Shown: positions 59,061 through 64,000 of the stretch, piece after piece
Numbering within the stretch: position 1 is the first letter of the stretch
Layout: each line of letters starts with the position of its first letter
From: Aeromonas rivipollensis
Lineage (GTDB): Bacteria; Pseudomonadota; Gammaproteobacteria; Enterobacterales; Aeromonadaceae
Reading direction: 5' to 3'
Length of the DNA stretch: 64,000 nt
Assembly (NCBI RefSeq): GCF_037811135.1
Contig: NZ_CP149130.1
Coordinates: forward strand, 1-64,000
Made by a program: the position numbers and the translations under genes
Notes under the pieces: model-generated
Databases searched by the model: none
Told to the model about the DNA's origin: nothing
What the model saw: the letters and a program-made list of their open reading frames with translations, nothing else

Positions 59061-61505
59061 TCAATACTCCCTAACCATGGCGTAGGTGGGCAGCCCCTGG
59101 CAGGTCACGCTCCCGACCCAGACTGCGCCCGTGTGTTTTTCAAGATCCAGCTCGGCTTCACAGAAATCATTTCCCTGGCGGAAGGTCAGCATGGGATTGG
59201 CTTTATCCACATCCAGAGAAAACTCGCCGGTTTCGTTGGTGACAGCGGTGCCGATATGGTTGTCAATGCGGGCGTTGGCCAGCAGTGACCCATCCTCTGC
59301 TTTGAGTACGCCGAAGACAGTGACCATCTCCTTGATGCTGCTGCCGGCATCCAGAGTGGCGACGTTGCCGGGAAAGAGGGTGTAGCGCTGCCTGCCGGTA
59401 TTGATGTCGTAGCTGTCTTTGCCCGTCTTGCTGTTTAGCAGCTCAACTTCGTACTCCTGATAGGGAGAGAGCGCGAGGAATGCCTGTTCCCCTTGCAGGG
59501 GATAGTCTTGCCCATTCACCTTGGCGATCATCTGCCCTTCACGGTTGATCCCGGTATTGATGATTAAACCGGCACCTGAGGTGCTCCTGCCCGATGCAAT
59601 AACATCACTCTCCGTGGTGATCAGAGCGCCCCGTGCAATGAGGTTGCCATTCATGTCCCCACCATGGCCACGGCCGAGCGTCATTGAGCCACCTATGGCC
59701 CTGTGCTCGAAGCCCAGGGTGCCGGAGAGCGCCATATTGTGTTCATCGCTACCGTGCACCATGCGCGAGGCGTTGAACGTCGCCAGATTGATGACGCCAT
59801 CCATGCGCTTCTGGTAGCCGAGGTTGGCCGTTGTCTGACCCTGCTCATTGCTGCTCATGCCGAAACTGAACAGGTTGTCGAATGGAATCGAGTAATCCAG
59901 CGTGATGCTCTTGTTGCTGAAGCCATTGAGAGTGCCACTGTCACTCTGCAGGCTGGCGCGCATCGACAGGTTGCCGTAGCGACCAGCATAAAGGTGCTGG
60001 TAGTAGTCCACATAGCTGCGGTCGCTGCTCATCTGGCGGTCGTGCATGGTGTTGAATGTCAGCTGGCCAAGGCCGCCGATCCAGCCACCCATATTGAGCG
60101 TGATGCCGGCGGAGTAGAGTTCGGCCTCGCCCACCGTCAAGGCGTTCCCAGCCTCCAGTTTTTCCTGGCTGACCCACAAGGAGGCATTGTCATGGACCTG
60201 CAGGGAGAGACTGGAAGCAAGTCGCCACGAATGGTCGGAGGCCAGCATGCCTTGCAGCTGGGTGCCGAGGCGCTCCGTTGGTTGCCAACTTGCTCGTGCT
60301 TCGCCCACAGCCGCCTCCTTGAAGGCGTAGGCTGTGGTGGCCAATTCAAGGGTGTCCAGCGAACGCGCGAGCGACAGGCCCAGCAGGGGAGAATCGCCGT
60401 TGTTCTGGGTCGCTTCCATCATGCCTCCCCACCATTGCCATCCCCACTCCCGGGTAAAACCCTGGTTGCCGCCCAGCTTGGTCACACGCTGGGTGGTGGT
60501 GCTGGTCAGACGCCCATCGACATAGACTTCGACCGTGACGTTGTAGACCCCGTTGGGGAACGAAGAGGTATCGAGGTTCTGGTTGCCGATGGGCAGGTTT
60601 TGCAGGCCAATCAGGCGCTCATCGCGGTATACCCTGGCTTCGCCATTGGCAGGCATGAAGACTTGTACCGGCGTGGTTGACTCGTTGGTTGCCTGTTTGC
60701 GAGATTGCGCCTGGTTGCCATACGATGCCCCGTAAATACGACCCGTGGTCAGGCCCGTCACCACTCCCAGCGTCTGCAAGTCCCAGGTGGACACCATACC
60801 AGCCGCCATCCGGCGATCATCTAGGTCCCGCTCGTACATGGCGCGGTAGATATCCCCGCTCTGTTCCGGTTGACCCAGGTTGTAAAGGGAGGCGTCCATG
60901 GCCACATGATGGGCACCCAGACCGACGGTGCTGTCCAGTTGCAGGAAGTTGGAGTCGCTGTGACCGCTTTGCTGGTTGTTGATAAAGGAGTAGCCCAGGT
61001 TGTAGCGATGCACGCCTGTCAAGGTATCGACTGTCGGGGTCAGCGCCACGCTGTTGTCTGGCTGTTTGACCTGGCCAAATGCTTCCCGTGAAACCCGGAT
61101 CGTCAGCAGCATGGCGACCAGGTCCAGCTGCATGGTCGCATTGGTATCGATCTGCAAGCTGCCTTCAGCAGAAAAGGTGCGCTTCTGCTGACTGGAGAGC
61201 ATGGCGGTGAGTGTGTCATTCAGCACACCTTGTTGCTGTCCGGCACTGAAATCAATGTGCAGTAAATGCAGCCTGCCGTCTTGAAGCAACAGGGTTGCAT
61301 TGCCGATAGAATCTTCGGTCTGGGTGTCGATCCTGTTGCTCTCATCCGTGTATTGCAGGCGTACTGGCACCGCCAGCCCATCTTCCAGCGCGCTGGCAAA
61401 GCTGGCAGGAATGATGACGTTGGCGATCCTGAGGGGAGAGGTGCTGGCAGAGACTGACATCGCAATCAGCCATAAGAGTGGCAACAGGCAGGCTTTTTTC
61501 AACAT
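59061..61505 (-). CDS. ecpC: EcpC outer-membrane usher
   Basis: 814 residues. Outer-membrane pore that assembles and secretes ECP pilin. Signal peptide (LKKACLLPLLWLIAMSVSA) then an N-terminal domain (VIIPASFASALEDGLAVPVRLQ), a beta-barrel, and C-terminal carboxypeptidase-like modules (GVLKAEDGSLLANARIDNHIG ... GEFSLDVDKANP). Close to E. coli EcpC in order and motifs (GSLYGxG-like DASLYNLG, AMYERDLDDRRMAAGMVSTW). Starts at 61517 (with nearer GGAG) or a TTG at 61535 are possible; 61505 gives the best signal peptide. Confidence 0.9.
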   Translation of the reverse strand: MLKKACLLPLLWLIAMSVSASTSPLRIANVIIPASFASALEDGLAVPVRLQYTDESNRIDTQTEDSIGNATLLLQDGRLHLLHIDFSAGQQQGVLNDTLTAMLSSQQKRTFSAEGSLQIDTNATMQLDLVAMLLTIRVSREAFGQVKQPDNSVALTPTVDTLTGVHRYNLGYSFINNQQSGHSDSNFLQLDSTVGLGAHHVAMDASLYNLGQPEQSGDIYRAMYERDLDDRRMAAGMVSTWDLQTLGVVTGLTTGRIYGASYGNQAQSRKQATNESTTPVQVFMPANGEARVYRDERLIGLQNLPIGNQNLDTSSFPNGVYNVTVEVYVDGRLTSTTTQRVTKLGGNQGFTREWGWQWWGGMMEATQNNGDSPLLGLSLARSLDTLELATTAYAFKEAAVGEARASWQPTERLGTQLQGMLASDHSWRLASSLSLQVHDNASLWVSQEKLEAGNALTVGEAELYSAGITLNMGGWIGGLGQLTFNTMHDRQMSSDRSYVDYYQHLYAGRYGNLSMRASLQSDSGTLNGFSNKSITLDYSIPFDNLFSFGMSSNEQGQTTANLGYQKRMDGVINLATFNASRMVHGSDEHNMALSGTLGFEHRAIGGSMTLGRGHGGDMNGNLIARGALITTESDVIASGRSTSGAGLIINTGINREGQMIAKVNGQDYPLQGEQAFLALSPYQEYEVELLNSKTGKDSYDINTGRQRYTLFPGNVATLDAGSSIKEMVTVFGVLKAEDGSLLANARIDNHIGTAVTNETGEFSLDVDKANPMLTFRQGNDFCEAELDLEKHTGAVWVGSVTCQGLPTYAMVREY

Positions 61506-61584
61506 ATCAGGCACCATGGCTCCAGATTTCGGCAATGGGACACCGCCACCCGACGGGATGGTGAAGGCAGTACCAGCACAAAGG

Positions 61585-62244
61585 TTATTTGACGACGACG
61601 AATTCCTGACCCAACCAGAGGCCTAAATGGCTCTTTTTGTCACTCATGTTGACCTGCTTGAATTTGCGTTGCTTGCCCGGCAGGTCGTAGTAGGTTTCCT
61701 TGCACAACTCCTGGCTTTTCAGGCAGGGTCCATACGCAACTGTGCGGTAAGAGGCATTACCCTTGTTGGTCAGGGTGTCGCCCTTCAGGTCGTAGGCAAA
61801 TTGCTGCTGGCGCGGCGTGACCACCAGAATGGTGCCTATCTGGGCTGAGGTGGTGGCCACAGCCTGTCTGCGTTCGTTGCGCTGATCGTCTACGGAGAGT
61901 GCCGTGTCCAGCCAGCGGATGCGGTAGTAACGCTCCTTGCCATCCTGCGGGCCCTTGTAAAAGAACCTCACGTTGTTCTTGGCGTTGGCGGGCAGCATCA
62001 GTCGGCTGGGTGACAGCATCAGTTCACCGTCGACCTCCATCGACATCTCCTGTCCACCCTCTTCCGGAGAGGAGATACGCGTTACGGTGACTGTGACCAA
62101 TCGGGCCTGATCGCTGTCATTTTCGATTTGCTTGGCTACTTCCTGGCTGCCCGCATCGATGAAGGTGGTCACGGCGCCGACATTGATTGCCTGGCTGAGA
62201 CCAGGAATGAGCAGCAGCCATGGCACTAGTACTTTCAGGTTCAT
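61585..62244 (-). CDS. ecpB: EcpB pilus assembly chaperone
   Basis: 219-residue periplasmic chaperone donating a beta-strand to ECP subunits. Signal peptide (NLKVLVPWLLLIPGLSQA). Matches to E. coli EcpB: GELMLSPSRLMLPANAKNNVRFFYKGPQDGKERYYRIRW, IGTILVVTPRQQQFAYDL, VAYGPCLKSQELCKETYY, with its conserved Cys pair. The ATG at 62244 has GGGA. It follows ecpA, with a strong hairpin in the gap. Confidence 0.92.
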   Translation of the reverse strand: MNLKVLVPWLLLIPGLSQAINVGAVTTFIDAGSQEVAKQIENDSDQARLVTVTVTRISSPEEGGQEMSMEVDGELMLSPSRLMLPANAKNNVRFFYKGPQDGKERYYRIRWLDTALSVDDQRNERRQAVATTSAQIGTILVVTPRQQQFAYDLKGDTLTNKGNASYRTVAYGPCLKSQELCKETYYDLPGKQRKFKQVNMSDKKSHLGLWLGQEFVVVK

Positions 62245-62261
62245 GATATTTCCCGGGATTG

Positions 62262-62281
62262 AAAAGGGCCCCGCGGGGCCC
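62262..62281 (-). promoter_or_regulatory. Intercistronic hairpin between ecpA and ecpB
   Basis: Perfect palindrome GGGCCCCGCGGGGCCC at 62266-62281 followed leftward by TTTTC. It is a partial terminator or RNA-end stabiliser after the major pilin, which would make ecpA mRNA more abundant than the downstream genes, as is common in pilus operons. Confidence 0.75.
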
Positions 62282-62303
62282 TGAATGGTGTGCGGTGGAT
62301 GGG

Positions 62304-62876
62304 TCAGACCCAGTTAGCAACGAATTCGACGTTGACTTCACCACTCCACAGACCGTCTGGCAGGGCATCAAAGGTGGTGGTGCTGCCACCGGTGGTTGCG
62401 CTCTCGATGTTGAAGGTGAAAGAGCCCTGTGCAGTGGTGCGCTGAGAGTCGTCCTTGAACCCATTGGCGATGGGGGAGAGGTTGCCACCCGTGATGCCGG
62501 CCGCCGTATCGATCAGTGTGGTGTAGGCGGTGGTGCTGACCGGTGCGCCGCCCCACAGCACGCCCACATCGACGGTGGAGTCGCCGCCCAGGTGATTCAG
62601 GGTGCCGTTCAGCTTCTTCGCCTTCAGGGTGAAGGAGGTCGCGCTGGCATCCCCCTTGATGGCGACATCAAACAGGCCATTGACGGTATTGAACCCCTTG
62701 ATCCCTTCGGCATATTGGAAGGAGAGGCTGGAGAGCGGGGTGACTACCAGCTCAGAGGTGGTGTCCTTCTTGGCGGTGGCCTGCCAGGTTGCTACTGCGG
62801 ACGCTTCAACGGCTGCCTGAGTGGCGGCGGCAAAGCCCAGGCCTGCAACTGTCAGTGCAATCAGAGTCTTTTTCAT
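62304..62876 (-). CDS. ecpA: EcpA major pilin (E. coli common pilus type)
   Basis: 190 residues. Signal peptide (KKTLIALTVAGLGFAAATQA, cleaved before AVEASAVATW). The mature start ATWQATAKKDTTSELVVTPL and the following FQYAEGIKGFNTVNGLFDVAIKGD are very close to E. coli EcpA, as are GGNLSPIANGF and LPDGLWSGEVNVEF. I chose the ATG at 62876; upstream codons in frame are unrelated. It is the first gene of the ecpABCDE operon and no ecpR lies directly in front of it. Confidence 0.95.
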   Translation of the reverse strand: MKKTLIALTVAGLGFAAATQAAVEASAVATWQATAKKDTTSELVVTPLSSLSFQYAEGIKGFNTVNGLFDVAIKGDASATSFTLKAKKLNGTLNHLGGDSTVDVGVLWGGAPVSTTAYTTLIDTAAGITGGNLSPIANGFKDDSQRTTAQGSFTFNIESATTGGSTTTFDALPDGLWSGEVNVEFVANWV

Positions 62877-63467
62877 CTTGGTATTTCCTACACGTTTCCC
62901 GATAGGTGGCCATGGCCACCTGTTTGATTCATTGCACCACTGGTGCTTTCCTCTGCCGTCCCATCGGCCAATTTGACCAAGGGTTGCTGCCGGACACTGG
63001 AACATATGGTTCCGTTGTCCAGCTCATTTCTTCGCCGACTAAGATAGCGATCAGACCTGCCTGGATCGATCGAATGCTGTGTAGGAAAAATCCCAAAGAG
63101 TGATGGGCTGCAAACTTCAGAAGATTGTGGTTCTTGCTTCTTCTTCTGAGTGGGAACGGTTGTCATGTATTTGATTTATATGTTTTTTTCATTTTTTCCT
63201 CTGGCTTTTTCAGGGGGGATGAGAAATGACAGAGGAGAGTGAAGAGAGGGGGTGTAATCTGGCAATGGGAGAGATTCGTATGGATTGCACTAAATGTAAT
63301 CGATTGATAAATAGATAAAAAATAAGGAGGCTATAATGAATATTCGCTTCTAAATACGCTGACTTATATTTTTGTAACATATTGTGAACAACAAGAGGCT
63401 GTATGGTGTAGCTGTTTGATTTGTAGTTAATATACTCTTCGGAAAGGACGAAAAAGAAGGCATGTAT
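62877..63467. promoter_or_regulatory. Divergent ecpA / response-regulator control region
   Basis: 591 bp without a credible gene. Contains a perfect 18-base palindrome AGGTGGCCATGGCCACCT at 62904-62921 in the ecpA leader, a second inverted repeat GGAACATATGGTTCC at 62999-63013, and a strongly AT-rich stretch from about 63160 to 63460. Such AT-rich DNA is the usual target of H-NS-type silencing of pilus operons. Individual promoters cannot be fixed by eye. Confidence 0.55.
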
Positions 63468-64000
63468 ATGGCGAAGGTAGTGATAGTAGATGATCATCCT
63501 GCAATAAGAATGGCTGTAAATATGCTTCTGAAGCAGGATGGACATCTTATTTTAGCCGAGGTCGATAATGGTGTTGATGCGATCGCCATGACCAAAAACA
63601 ATCGACCTGATATCGTCATTCTTGATATTGGAATTCCTCAGCTGGACGGTATTGAGGTGATTAAAAGACTCAAGCAACTGGATATGGGGGTCAAGATTTT
63701 GGTGTTGTCCGCACAATCTACCCACCATGTCATGGTGCGCTGCCTGCAAGCCGGTGCCGATGGTTTTTTGTCCAAGCTGGAGGATCTGTACTTATTGAAG
63801 GATGCAATTGTAAAAATAGAAAAGAAACAGCTCTATTTTCCTCGAGAGGTGATTGCAGGCGCCAGGCATGCCCATACGGTCGATGGTGAGGATCTGCTGT
63901 CCACTCTCTCTTCCCGCGAGTTGAGCGTGCTGCTTCAAATATGTCAGGGCCAGACTAACAAGCAGATTGCAGAAAGCATGTTGCTTAGTGAAAAGACAGT
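63468..64000 (+). CDS. FimZ/BvgA-type response regulator (3' end outside window)
   Basis: First 177 codons of a NarL/FixJ-class regulator. Receiver domain: VVIVDDHPAIRMAVNMLL, phosphoacceptor Asp53 in IVILDIGIPQLDG, Lys in ADGFLSKLEDL. HTH begins LSTLSSRELSVLLQICQGQTNKQIAESMLLSEKTV at the window edge. It resembles FimZ and BvgA/EvgA in the receiver output face. I chose ATG 63468 with AGAAGG 7 bases upstream rather than ATG 63462, which is too close. It is divergent from ecpABCDE and is a likely regulator of it; its kinase is not in the window. Confidence 0.85.
   Translation, partial: MAKVVIVDDHPAIRMAVNMLLKQDGHLILAEVDNGVDAIAMTKNNRPDIVILDIGIPQLDGIEVIKRLKQLDMGVKILVLSAQSTHHVMVRCLQAGADGFLSKLEDLYLLKDAIVKIEKKQLYFPREVIAGARHAHTVDGEDLLSTLSSRELSVLLQICQGQTNKQIAESMLLSEKT

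Overview
The window reads as the replication-origin side of a gammaproteobacterial chromosome, most likely Aeromonas. It opens inside dnaA and runs dnaN-recF-gyrB. GC content is high over most of its length. The Arg-His-Leu-Pro tRNA cluster, kdpFABCDE, the gmk-rpoZ-spoT-trmH run and an FabV-type enoyl reductase fit that group. The genus is inferred from protein resemblance and gene order, not from a database search.

Layout. 1-5.8 kb: dnaA (5' end outside the window), dnaN, recF, gyrB. 5.8-14 kb: small regulators and enzymes, a heat-shock ibpA/ibpB pair with a sigma-32 promoter and two ROSE-like RNA thermometers, avtA, and an AraC/MFS efflux pair. 14-22.5 kb: the high-affinity potassium system kdpFABC with its sensor and regulator kdpDE. 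22.3-30.9 kb: glutathione reductase, a hybrid PAS histidine kinase, and a TetR-controlled RND efflux operon. 31-32.4 kb: four tRNAs, a lectin-like lipoprotein and a frameshifted remnant. 32.4-39.2 kb: yigL, pldB and a CatB-type acetyltransferase downstream of gmk-rpoZ-spoT-trmH. 39.4-41.4 kb: an LPS inner-core pair (OpsX-like heptosyltransferase, Kdo kinase). 41.5-47.7 kb: a degenerate GGDEF protein, two DMT exporters with a LysR regulator, and a divergent TrpRS with its own Trp attenuator next to uspA. 48-55.3 kb: fabV, a TPR diguanylate cyclase, ferritin, a YhiN flavoprotein, a fosmidomycin-type exporter and leuE. 55.4-64 kb: an AT-richer RCC1-like secreted protein, a complete ecpABCDE (E. 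coli common pilus type) operon, and a divergent FimZ/BvgA-like response regulator cut by the window end.

Four parS-like ParB sites lie within 14 kb of dnaA, as expected for an origin-proximal segregation centre.

Two observations stand out. First, gene ends are repeatedly present in an extra partial copy directly next to the intact gene. This is seen at dnaA, kdpF, kdpA, kdpB, kdpD, kdpE and gor (three tails), with similar terminator-region duplications behind a DMT exporter and ferritin. In kdpE the extra tail differs from the gene only by synonymous changes, so the copies diverged as parts of working genes before being placed side by side. In the kdp operon the relics form mini-ORFs that overlap neighbouring start or stop codons. 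I infer leftover ends from gene-by-gene replacement by orthologs. Second, trpS is preceded by a 15-codon leader peptide with tandem Trp codons and a complete 1:2, 2:3, 3:4 attenuator fold.
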